NCBI GenBank assembly: GCA_026874595.1 | Contig: CM049308.1 | Span: 92,137,624 to 92,201,623, forward strand | Direction: 5' to 3' | DNA length: 64,000 nt | From: Sipunculus nudus | Lineage: Eukaryota > Annelida > Sipuncula > Golfingiida > Sipunculidae | Shown here: one piece after another, positions 27,117 to 38,700 of the stretch | How positions within the stretch are numbered: the first letter of the stretch is position 1 | How the letters are laid out: the number at the start of each line of letters is the position of its first letter | Position numbers and translations under genes: made by a program | Notes under the pieces: model-generated | Database searches by the model: none | What the model was told of the DNA's origin: nothing | The model's input: the letters and a program-made list of their open reading frames with translations, nothing else

Positions 27117-28511
27117 AATGTAATGAATTGAAAGATTTTAAGTTATGAAATTCATTGCATATACTCTTAATTACCTGAATTATGCTTTACTCTTGTAAAG
27201 CGCCACAGAATACATGAATTGGAAACAATATTATGTACCAGTTGAGGGCTATCTTAAATATCTAATAATAATGATAATAATAATAATAAATAATAACAAA
27301 TAGGACAAAGTGCTCTGTTAAGTATTTAGGTATTATATTTATTATCAAAGAGATCTAATGCACCATCATTTTTTAAATCAAAGTAGAGAATTACAAGCCG
27401 CATCTCCATATTTAAACCTATTATGGAGCAATAAAGTTCAATATAAATTCAACACCCTGTGACTGTTTCGATTAAAAATTCTGTGCCATAAAGATTTTGG
27501 TATGGAACAATGTCTCACCAAAACTAATTAACTGATTATCCCACAATAAACAGGTGTATGCAACTGTATGTTTTTTTTTCAAAGATTCAAAGTTTATGTT
27601 ATTATTATGATTAAAAGGTATTAATTTATTTTATTTTTATGTCAATATGTGTCATGCAGTCGTCTTTTAGCGGATGCTGGTATATTATTTTATATATCAG
27701 ACAAAAAGGGTGTGGGTGGACAGTATTTCGCAAAAAAATTACACAAACATTTCATGTGACTAGCTCAAGTTTTCGCCTAAATACAGACAATTATGCCCCC
27801 CCCCCTCCCCCACCCCACCACAAAAAAATCCCTTATTTGAATACTGCACTTTTTACCCTACTGGTTCTATGTTAAAATATTGTGTCATATATCAGTTTTA
27901 CAACCAGATTCCTCATTGGCGATAACTGATATCGTATCGTATCTCAATTGAATTCTTAGAGCTTGCCGTTTGACCTAACATCCGACTGCCGACATCCAGG
28001 TTTTCGTCTGAACCTTATCGGCTACCATAAAGACTCTTCTTGATAAAAAAAGGAAACAATTTCTTTAACCAAGATCTCTTGTTCCTATTTAATTCATATA
28101 GGTTATCAGGCCTCCGGAAAATCTTAGGATATTTTGATGATTTAAGTGTCGAGTAAAGTGATAAGACATCTGCTGTTCCTGTTTAAAATTTGAGAGTAAT
28201 TTACGGTAATATTTAAATAGCCTGGGACCCTTCTTTCAAAGTTTGACATTTAAAAACTATGATTTCATCAGCCGTTCCTAAATTGTAAAACACTCCATAA
28301 AGCATATATGTTTATTAAAATCATATTATATATGTATGAAAAATCGTATGGACACGGTCTTAATAACTTATTCTGGTTTTATTTAGCTATCAGTATTTTG
28401 GCCCAAACTACTGAAAATAGACTCGTGTCAGCCCGGTCGCTGCATCAGCTGGCAGTACCAGGTTCAGGACAACTTTTGTTTGAACGGCTAAACCTAAATG
28501 TAAGATTAACC
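26353..28511. other. Upstream region of GCN2, promoter not resolved
   Basis: No gene is recognised. It contains a compound (AAAT)n/(AT)n/(GT)n microsatellite at 27024-27116 and an AAT-rich stretch near 27265. The GCN2 transcription start should lie in the right part, but no TATA box or initiator could be picked with confidence. Confidence 0.5.
27024..27116. repeat. Compound microsatellite (AAAT)n-(AT)n-(GT)n
   Basis: About seven AAAT units run into about 27 AT dinucleotides and a short GT tail. Confidence 0.95.
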
Positions 28512-28517
28512 ATGTAG
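28512..28517 (+). promoter_or_regulatory. Start-stop minimal uORF (ATGTAG) before GCN2
   Basis: An ATG immediately followed by TAG lies 21 nt before the GCN2 start codon. Its context has A at -3. The TAG is also in frame with the GCN2 start, which supports the ATG at 28539 as the true start. Whether it is transcribed in the 5' UTR is unproven. Confidence 0.45.
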
Positions 28518-28538
28518 AGACAGGAGTTAGTAGTTGTC

Positions 28539-28646
28539 ATGGCTGACGAGGAATCATTAACAGAGAGACAGGAAGATGAACTGGAAGTCCTGAAGGCGAT
28601 CTACGGGGACGACGTGAACGATCTGAGAGATGGAGACGCCTGGAAG
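28539..28646 (+). CDS. EIF2AK4: GCN2 exon 1 (start of RWD)
   Basis: 36 codons, ending in phase 0 at AAG|gtctgc. It encodes the first RWD helix, including RQEDELEVLKAIYGDD, which lines up with the start of human GCN2 after its N-terminal tail. Confidence 0.93.
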
Positions 28647-29029
28647 GTCTGCCCAAATGTTCTCACTCTCACTGTCTGAGTTTCATTATATTATTTAATT
28701 AAAATTTATACTAATTAGGGAGCGTGGACAGAATTTGGTCGGAGCGTGTTCAGAATTGAGTCTGCGTCGTCGAACATGAAAATATAAATAAAACTCTCTC
28801 TTTTTTTTAGCTAAGCTGACTGTAAGACATCAGAGCGGTCGGTCTTTTTACCGAGCGCTACCGAGCGCTAGCGCTCGGTAGGACTTTTTACCGAGCGCTA
28901 CCCTGGATTCATACAAGGCATTGCTCTGACCCGCGTGGGGCTACCGAGCGCTCGGACTTTTTACCGAGCGCTACCCTGCCCTAACAGCGGGCAGTGTTTT
29001 ACATACTCGGGACTACCGAGCGCTAGGCC

Positions 29030-29062
<33 letters not shown>

Positions 29063-29207
29063 ATATATATATTACGATAAACATACATATAAATTCGACA
29101 TATATGTTTGAATAATTTATTCATTTATCGATAAGTAGCCTATATAAATATAATTTATAATTTAAAATTATGCTATATATTTATATATATCAGAATATAT
29201 TTATATA

Positions 29208-29257
<50 letters not shown>

Positions 29258-29699
29258 CAAGCGAAAGAGACAGTGTAAAGAAAAAGAGAGCGCTATACCA
29301 TAGCCTATATATAATATTTATCCGATATAGGCTATAAAGGAGAGAGAGAAAGAATGAAAGGAGAGAAAGAAAGAGAGACAGGCAGAGAGAGAGAGAAGAA
29401 CCTGAATTAGAGGAAAAGGTACCAAAGACCTATTTTATATATAATATTTATCCGATATATATAGGAGAGAGAAAAAAAAGAAAGAAAAAAGAGAGATAAA
29501 GAAAGAAAGGGAGAGAAATAGAAAGAGAGACAGTAAGAGAAACAGAGAGAGAAAGAGAGAAGAACCAGAATAAGAGGGAATGTAATCAAAAATACATATA
29601 TATTCATTTAGGGTATATATGTTATATTATAAAAATTAATACAGGATTTACTGCTTGATATATAGATTACATATATAATTTTTTATAGCATGATATATA

Positions 29700-29759
<60 letters not shown>

Positions 29760-32700
29760 ATGAGTGGGAAAGATAACATAAGCATTGCTTATTCATGTTA
29801 TATAATATGATATTTTGTGTTGAATGTGGTTAAAACTCCATAATTTATCATGTGCGCGATGGTAGCGCTCAGCAAAGAGCCCTTAGCGCTCGTTAGTCCC
29901 AAGATGATTGAAGTTTGTAAGAACACTTAATTCCCCTTGTAAGAGCAGGGTAACGCTCGGTAAAAAGCCCCAAGCGCTCGGTAGCCCCACGTGGGTCAGA
30001 GCAATGACTTGTGTGACCCCAGGATAGCGCTCGGTAAAAAGTCAGAGCGCTCGGTAGCCCCACGCTGGTCAAAGCGATGCCTGGTGTGAATTCGGGGTAG
30101 TGCTCGGTAAAAAGTCCTACCGAGCGCTAGCGCTCGGTACGCTCGGTAGCGCTCGGTAAAAAAACCGACCCCATCTTAGCTATAGCGATCACTCTTTGTC
30201 CATCAGCCATCCGGCCGTCTGTCCATTAACAAGGTACAAATCGTAACCACTGGACCTGGAATCTTCTTACTTTAGTATTTACATCCGGAGAGGTCCATGA
30301 GAAATCTCCTTGGAAACCTGGAATTAGGTATCTGTTACCCATATTCTTCAAGCTATGGGGCTCTGAAGTACCCCCCAGAATAATGAAAAATTTAATACAA
30401 AAACTCAAATTTCTGAACAACTAATGCATTGATCACCATGATTCCTTGCATGGATATTGATCATGGAGTGTTTCATCAGTTTCTGCAGACTTGTGACGCT
30501 GTCTGTATTTTTTTCAATTTTTTACGTTTTTTTCCCCTCTATTTTTGAGACCTCAAAGATGCCATCATCTGTTTTCAGGGCACAAATCGTAACTGCTGGA
30601 TCTGGAATCTTCTCACTTTACATCCATAGAGGTCCATAAAAAGTCTTCTTAGAAACCTGGAATTAGGACTCTGTTACCCATATTGTTCAAGCAATGGGAC
30701 TCCGAAGCACCCCCTGGAATAATGAAAAATTTGATACAAAAGCTCAAATATCTGAACAACTAATGCATTGATCACTATGGTTCTTTGCATGGATATTGAT
30801 CATGGAGTGTTTCATCAGTTTATGCAGACTGGTGGCGCCACCTTTATTTTTTCAATTTTTTTACTTTTTTTTCTCTATTTTTGAGACCTCAACAGATGCC
30901 CTTTATATGTTAACAGGACACAAATCGTAACTGCTGGACCTCGAATCTTCTCACTTTACATCCAGAGAGGTCCATAAAAAGTCTTCTTGGAAACCTGAAA
31001 TTAGGTCTCTGTTACCCATATTCTTCAAGCTATGGGGCTCCAGAGTACCCCTCTAAATAATGAAAAAATTTGATACAAAAGCTCAAAGATCTGAACAACT
31101 AATGCATTGATCACCATGATTCTTCGCATGCATATTGATCCTGGAGTGTTCCATCAGTTTCTACAGACTTGTGGCGCTGTCTGTATTTTTTCAATTATTT
31201 ATGATTATTTTTCTCTATTTTTGAGACCTCAAAAGATGCAGTCATCTGTTACCAGGGCACAAATCGTAATAGATGGACCTGGAATCTTCTCAGTTTACAT
31301 CCAGAGAGGTCCATGAAAAGTCTTCTTGGAAACATGGAATTAGGTTTCTGTTACCCATATTCTTCCAGCTATTGGGCTCCGAAGTACCCCCCAGAATAAT
31401 GAAAAATTGATACAAAAGCTCAAATATCTGAACAACTAATGCATTGATCACCATGATTCTTTGCATGGATATTAAACATGGAGTGTTTCATCAGTTTTTG
31501 CAGACTGGTGGTGCCACCTGTATTTTTAATTTTTTTTTACAATTTTGAGACCTTAAAAGATGTCGTCATCTGTTAACAGGGCACAAATCGTAGCTGCTGG
31601 ACCTGCAATCCTCTAACTTTACATCCAGATAGGTCCATGAAAAGCCTTTTTGAAAACCTAGAATTAGGTCTCTGTTACCTATATTCTTCAAGCTATTGGG
31701 CTGCTAAGTACCCCCAAGAATAATGAAAAATTTGATACAAAATCTCAAGTACGCTCGCGAGGCAGTGGAAATCTTGCGCTTCTAAAGAAGCAACTGATTT
31801 TTACGCTGCCTGCTTTGACCATTTATGATACATTTAGACACCAGATGGAAGATCGTTGTCTGCTGAAAAGAAACGTGCGTATGATGTGACAAGCAGCCAA
31901 CCATATGCCAATAAACAAACATTCAACAGGCATCCTTGCTCCCCCCCCATTGCTGCACTTCAAGCGCCGCTTGATGCCGCTTACCTACCAATAAGGGAAG
32001 AAGCCTATTGATGTTGAGGTCAAAAAGCCAAAGGTCAAGGTCACAAGATTTAATTGTTCTAAATGCTTGTGAGCATATTTCAAGTGTAACTGTTCAACCC
32101 AAACCTTCAGTCTTTCACATATGCCACATCTATGCATCACTCAGTTTGACTCAAACTTCATATTTATGGGTCTTTTTGCTTGAATAAATAACTTATTGAT
32201 TTTGGGGTCAGCTGGTCAGCAGGTTAAAGGTTGCAGGTCAAAAGTTATTCACCCATTGGTTGCCAAGTAATTACACCAGATTTAAGTGGTTAGTAGTTAC
32301 CCATCATTTAGAAAGAATCCAGTTGATATATGGGCAAAAGGCCAAGGTCATAGGTCAGGGATGTTCACAATTACTTATTTTATAGACCATCTCTATTTTT
32401 TATGCCCCCGCCACAAAGTGGCCGGGGCATATAGTTTTATCCATGTCCGTCATTCCGTCCTTCCGTCATTCTGAAATCAAACAGTTGTATGGACTTTTTT
32501 TTCGCAATGCCTGCAGATATTGGCCTAATTTTTTGTGTGTGGGCAGATATAGACCAGTTACAGATCGAGTTCGCGTTTCGTCCCGGTTGACCTACTTTTG
32601 ACCGTTTTACGGCTCCTAAACTTAGAAAATTTCATGAAAAATAGAAATATTCATGACAGATACACATGTACGCACTTTTTTTCGCAATGCCTGCAGATAT

Positions 32701-35700
32701 TGGCCTGATTTTTGGTGTGTGAGCAGATATAGACCAGTTACAGATCGAGTTCGCGTTTCGTCCTGGTTGACCTACTTTTGACCGTTTTACCGCTCCTGAA
32801 CATAGAAAATTTCATGTAAAACATAAATTTTCATGACAAATACACTTGTACAGACTTTTCTTCACAATACCTGCAGATATTGGCCTGATTTTTGATGTGT
32901 GGGCAGATAATGACCAGTTACAGATCAAGTTCACGTTTTGTCCCAGTTGACCTATTTTTGACCGTTTGACGGTGCTCTAACATAGAAAATTTCATAAAAA
33001 GGTGCATATGTATGGACTTTTTTTCGCAGTGCCTGCAGATACGGGCCTGATTTTTGGTGTGTAGGCAGATAATGACCAGTTACAGATCGAGTTCTTATAT
33101 TCTCTCAGTTGACCTACTTTTGACCATTTGACTGCTCCTGAACATAGAAAGTTTCATGAAAAATATAAATTATCATAACAAATGCATATGTACTGACTTT
33201 TTTTCCTCAATGCCTGCAGATACCACCCTGATTTTTTATGTGTGGGCACCTAATGACAGTTACAGATCGAGTTTGCGTTTCATCCCGGTTGACCTACTTT
33301 TGATTGTTTTACGGCTCCTAAACATAGAAAATTTCATGAAAGACAGAAATTTTTATGGAAAATGCACATGTATGGACTTTTTTTCACAATGCCTGCATAT
33401 ACTGGCATGATTTTGGTGTGTTGCTTGATAATGACCCGTTACAGATCGAGTTTGCTTTTTGCCCTTGTTGACCTACTTTTGACCATACGACACCTCCTGA
33501 ACTTAAAAAAATTTTCAAAATTTTACAAATGTTTCTAATTTGCCCAAGGCGGGGGCATTCGTGTCGTTCTGACACATCTAGTCTTGTATATATAACCATC
33601 CCACTCCAGCTGGTACATCTCCCTGTGTGGCTGTAATTGTGAGTGACACTGGTGACATATGACTCCCTTTTGTATCAGCCTATTAAGTGATAAGGCTCAG
33701 TGATAAGTACCTCGTTACTTCATAACAAAAACACTGTTGTCAGAATGCTTCAGCCAGGCATTAAGACTATGAGAGTATAGTATTAAGGTTTAGCTACTGA
33801 TTTATAAGATGATGGGAACATTTTGCAGTTTATTTTATGGAATCCTAGCAATAAACTTAGTTTCCTAGATATTTGAATATTTTAATATATATCACCACAT
33901 ATAAAAGCAAGTGTTTGTTCTCATAATATGTTGATGTGTACCTTGATTTAGGATGGCTTTTTGTTTTATTTCAAGACTCTTAGTCATGCTTTCTGCATTT
34001 CTTTTCTTTCAGGTTTGGCAGTTTACCTACCCTGCTGACCCCATTGAAAAGCATAGTGATAATAAAAAATATTGGACTTACACTTTTTACAATTGCATAT
34101 CTATAAATCTGATATGAGGGCCTGGACATGCCTTTTGAATTATTTGGGGCATTCATTACTGGATAATTTGCCCCAGTTTGGTCTCTTATTGGAGAATGTG
34201 GGATATCAAATGTCATACTTGTCAGAAATCCATAATGTCTGCCAGTTATCCACCTTAGAAATTCTTTCTTCAGTGCAGTTTCAGTAATTTTTCTTTAATG
34301 TTTGGTCCGATTTAGAGAATGTTTGTTGTCTGATTTCAGACTTGTCAGAAGTCCAATATGGCCACCAGGCAACCATCTTTTAATTCCTTTTGATCATATT
34401 ATCTCAAGAACAGTTAAAGTGAATGCAGTTGGATGTATATTTATGTAATCTTGTAAAGGATTGGGTCAAATATTTCTGAATAAATATTACCATCATTTAT
34501 AAAAGTGCAGTACAGTTGGCTTGTATTGAATAAAAATTCATACAGAAGCATCTGTTTCTCAATAATTCTTGCATGTATTTCCTTGATTTTTGCTATATAT
34601 TTTGATCTTATATTTGCCCTTTGTGGTGTTCCTTTGAGACTGACAGGTTTCAAGCAAGCTGTTGGAATAGTTCCTGATAGCTTAACAATCATGCATTTTC
34701 CTCAGAACATCAATTCACTGTGTTTTAACCAGACATAGGTGATATATATTTCTGTTGTCATAGAAAATTTTCAACAAATTGGCAAATTGGTTCTTCAAAA
34801 TTTGACTGGAAGTTGTGAATCTCAGTCCATGATGTCACAGGTCATGCTTGGCAGCTGAGCATCATGACCCATGGGTCACTTGTTTCATATGGTGCCGTAT
34901 TTACCAAGTAACATGTTCACGAGTCCAATGAATGCGGACGCTGTCAGCTGGCTTGCGCACTAACATACAAGGAGACTCGCACATGGCACCTCGATTACAA
35001 GACAACCAGTAGTAAGTTATAATTATAAATATGAAGTGGCCTTTCCTCAGGTGATGCGAAATTCAATGTTTGTCAAGCTTGTATTATTGGACTACATCAA
35101 GAAATGAATGTATTATAACAGGTTAACAAAGTTCAAGAAAGGGACCGAGTTTCCACGGGATATAAATATGATGAATTTCCTTACAATTTTATAAAGAAAC
35201 CCCTGATTTGGTGCGTATATCCTCTTAGGAAATGATCTATTAAATAGTAACCGAATGGAAACCCTGGTTTCTTAAAGGTAGCATTGAACTTGCATGCAGT
35301 TAAATGTCGTAAAATAACGTAGTTCACGAAAGTTCTTTCTGGGTCATTACCCAATTACGTTTTTCCTTCCTCACTTGTACAATGGAATAAATTCGAACCT
35401 GACTGACGTCGTTTACGCAAACGTTATACATTTTGTTGGAAAATTTGGTGACTGTGACATGGTTGTTGACAGGTCAGGAAAATGTAATTTTTGATAGTTT
35501 AAGATTAACACGGAATAATAAATGAGGAAGCCTAGTTAAGTAGAGAATCATGGAAGCCTTCGTTTCGTGCGCTGTCACTTGTCTACCTTAAGTCACTTGT
35601 GGATGTGGACGCTGATATGCAGTGGGTGTTTGGGGTGATCTCCCTAAAATTATGCAGAAGACTGACATTTCTTTGAAATAAATTAATCTTTTTTTAAGAG

Positions 35701-38700
35701 GAATATGCCAATGCCCTGTAATGCACATTCTCTTGACATGTTAATTCTTAGTGGGTGCCATCTCCTGGATAATAATTTATTACCCAAATTTGGGCCCTAA
35801 AATTGACCCTTTGATAACTCTTATGATATTAATTTGAATTGTTGCATAATACTCATTCTTTGATATGTTTAATTAATTCCATTTTGGTCTGCGCCATACC
35901 TTTCTATATTACTTTCCTGTTTTCACCTGTAGCATCATATAAAAAATATACCACTGACCATTTTAAGAATAAAAATTATAAAATCCCATTTCAATCATCA
36001 GTGTTAAAGTGATCATTATGCTAACAAAGTGATCCTCAGTAGCTGGTAGCTCCAACTTAAGATGCTGAAAAGATAATTTGAACCAACATTTGAGGCTCAA
36101 CATTTGGGGGTCGTCTTATACACGCATAAATACGGTATCTTAATTAGTTGTCTGTGCAAGGACATATTATCAACATGTCAGTCGGCTGAGCATCATGACC
36201 CATGGGTCACTTGTCCTTATTTTACTGCCTTGCAGATGTCCCTAAACTCATTTCACCTATTCTAACATGAACTACTAGTGAATATCAGAAGTCGCCTGAA
36301 TTGGGTATCGAACCAACAATCTCTAGTCTAGGAGCCTTATACTCTACTAACTGAGCCTTGAAGACGAGATACCAGTTGGGATGATTTTTTGTGATTTATT
36401 GCTCCGAGTGAAGAGCCATCTGTCATGTAAATAGGGACCATTTTGTATTTGAATAGCAGAATGTAAGGTGGAGGCTGTCGCCCCAACACTCAAGCTCAGG
36501 CAGAGAACCCAAGCTCCCCGGACCCCTCCTACTCTAATAGAATAAACTCCAGGTATGAGCAAAATGAAATATATGGGAATTTCTCAGTAAAATATGAGTA
36601 TCGGCTTTTGTAAAGAAACAATATTTTATGCGACACCCGTCATGAAGACCAGATTCTGAATAACTGCCATTCAGTCTTCGTTCTGGAACACAAAAATATA
36701 AATAAGCCTCTTATCATTTCATGATTTTACCATCTATGTTTTCCTGCAGATGTCCCTACACTCATTTCACCTACTCTATAATGAACTATCAGTGAATCTC
36801 AGAAGTCGCCGGATTTGGGAGTCCAACCCACAATATCTAGACCAGAAGCCCAACACGCTACCAACTGGACGTGAAGGCGAGATACCTGTGGAGGCGGTTT
36901 TTGTTCATTTATAGCTCCGAGTGAAGCGCATGATCTATCATGTAAATGGGGAACCATTTTGTATTTGAACAGATGGATTTAGCTTAAGGTTGGGGCTGCC
37001 GCCCCCACACCCCTGCTCAGGCGGGGAATCAGGTTCCCCAAACCCCTCCTCCTCTTATATAAACAACTCCCAGGTATGAGCAAAATGAAATACAGGAATT
37101 TCTCAGGAAAATATGATGTACCATGTCGGCCTTTGTAAGGAAACAACAATTTATGCAACACCCATTTTGGCTGAGCGGACATAAAGGCCGAATTCGTAAC
37201 AATAACTGCATTATATGCGGAGTACGTATCCAGGATATCCTGGATACTGCTGCATAAAAAGCTTCAGAGTAAACTGAAGAACTTAAAACCCTTGTTGGGA
37301 AAAAAATCTTGTAAAATCAAAAATTAATATTGCGTTTATGACAGGGAAACTTAAGTAAACTAAAGTAAAAATAGTATGTTATTTGAATGACCAAGAAACT
37401 AAGCTAAATATTGTGTTTAAGTATGAAAACAAGACTCACTTTTAAAACTTTGCATCCCTGGCGCTTGAAAACTCTCTCAGAATCTGAAACAATGACCTGT
37501 GTGACCTTTGCTCGCAGAGTCACAGGACCCGCGGTTGAAACATTGTAACAAGTTTACAATGGCGACCGATGGCTCGCTGTGGCTGGGGGCAGACACCTAG
37601 AGCAGACATCGTTCACCACTTATCGCCGCTTATAATGACTATATACTTCTATTCGACATTTAAAGTGGAAAACACTGTCAAAGTGGTATGTAATTGGTAT
37701 ATTACATCTGCATTTGATTAAAAAAAACACTTTGTTTCATGATAAATACGACACTTTTAGCTGAATTTTATTGTCAAGTGGAACGTCTCCAGTTTTCTAG
37801 AAAACCTTCTTCTAAGGCTCTCCCACAGCATAGCATAGTAAGAGAGCACGGGAGCTAGGGCTATCTTAACAACTGCCCTATTAAATATGGTAAAAGTGAA
37901 GTATAGGAGACCTGCCTGAAATCTCATCTATTGAGGGTTAGCCATATCCTGGTTGTCCTTTCAGTTTCACGGAAACAGATGGCCCCTCTGGTTAGCCAGG
38001 AAGTGTTGTTCATGGCTGCCATCCCTCCAAGCACTGGCGGCCACCATTGGCTGGTGGGCACATCCTAAAGGCACAGGGGGCGTGGAATAATTTTGACAGC
38101 CTAGACATGGGCTCATTCCACACGCTGTTGTTTAAGCACAATAAAATTAAAAAGTGGCCAGGTCCTCCGCCCAATCAGAGTACCGTAAAATCTCCACTTA
38201 AAACCGCGGTTTAATCAAGAAATTCAAAATCTTGATATCAGGTTGATTTCCTGAAAGCACTGTGCGGTTAATACTAGAAGGGTTTACTGAATATCTTCCT
38301 GACAGACATCGTTTTTGGGCCGGCGCGTGGGCGATAATATTGCAACTTTCGAAGGCTGTTCTTAGCATGCATGGGAGCCGTGTGTAAATATATTATTTAC
38401 GATTATTTGTTAATTATAAATTAAATATTGCTGATTAGTTTTCGTGTGATATATAACTTGTTATAAAATCTTGTTAATTTTCACCAAATAATACGTTTAC
38501 AACAACCCTGCTGTTAAACACAGCGGTCCACTTCGTTGGGCATGGTCAAGCAAAATTGAAATAAATGCCTACTTTAAACCCATTTGCGGCATTATTTAGC
38601 AATGATTATTTGTTTAAAACGCAAAATTAATAAAAAGCTGACATCGTAAAGAGTCGCACAATGGCAGACGATCGTTTTAAAATCAAGTTTGAGTGCCGCC

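Larger units (their letters stand above)
28809..34882 (+). mobile_element. HL-4 Helitron-like element, large composite copy B
   Basis: The 5' end TAGCTAAGCTGACTG and the 3' end (CAGCTGAGC, hairpin GACCCATGGGTC, then CTTG before TT) match copy A at 12822. Between them lie an array of about 330-bp repeats and three nested elements: FB-1 (28837-30170), a hairpin repeat (31749-31990) and HL-3 (32402-33581). Treating the two ends as one element is an inference from matching termini. It lies in GCN2 intron 1. Confidence 0.55.

Noticed and set aside
34892-36137. DNA transposon with CCGTATTTA ends
   Set aside because: Only about 9 bp are inverted and no target duplication is visible; kept as unassigned.
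36298-36360. Possible tRNA gene on the minus strand
   Set aside because: A and B boxes are present, but the ends cannot form an acceptor stem and the block sits inside a longer repeated unit, so it is a SINE-like head.
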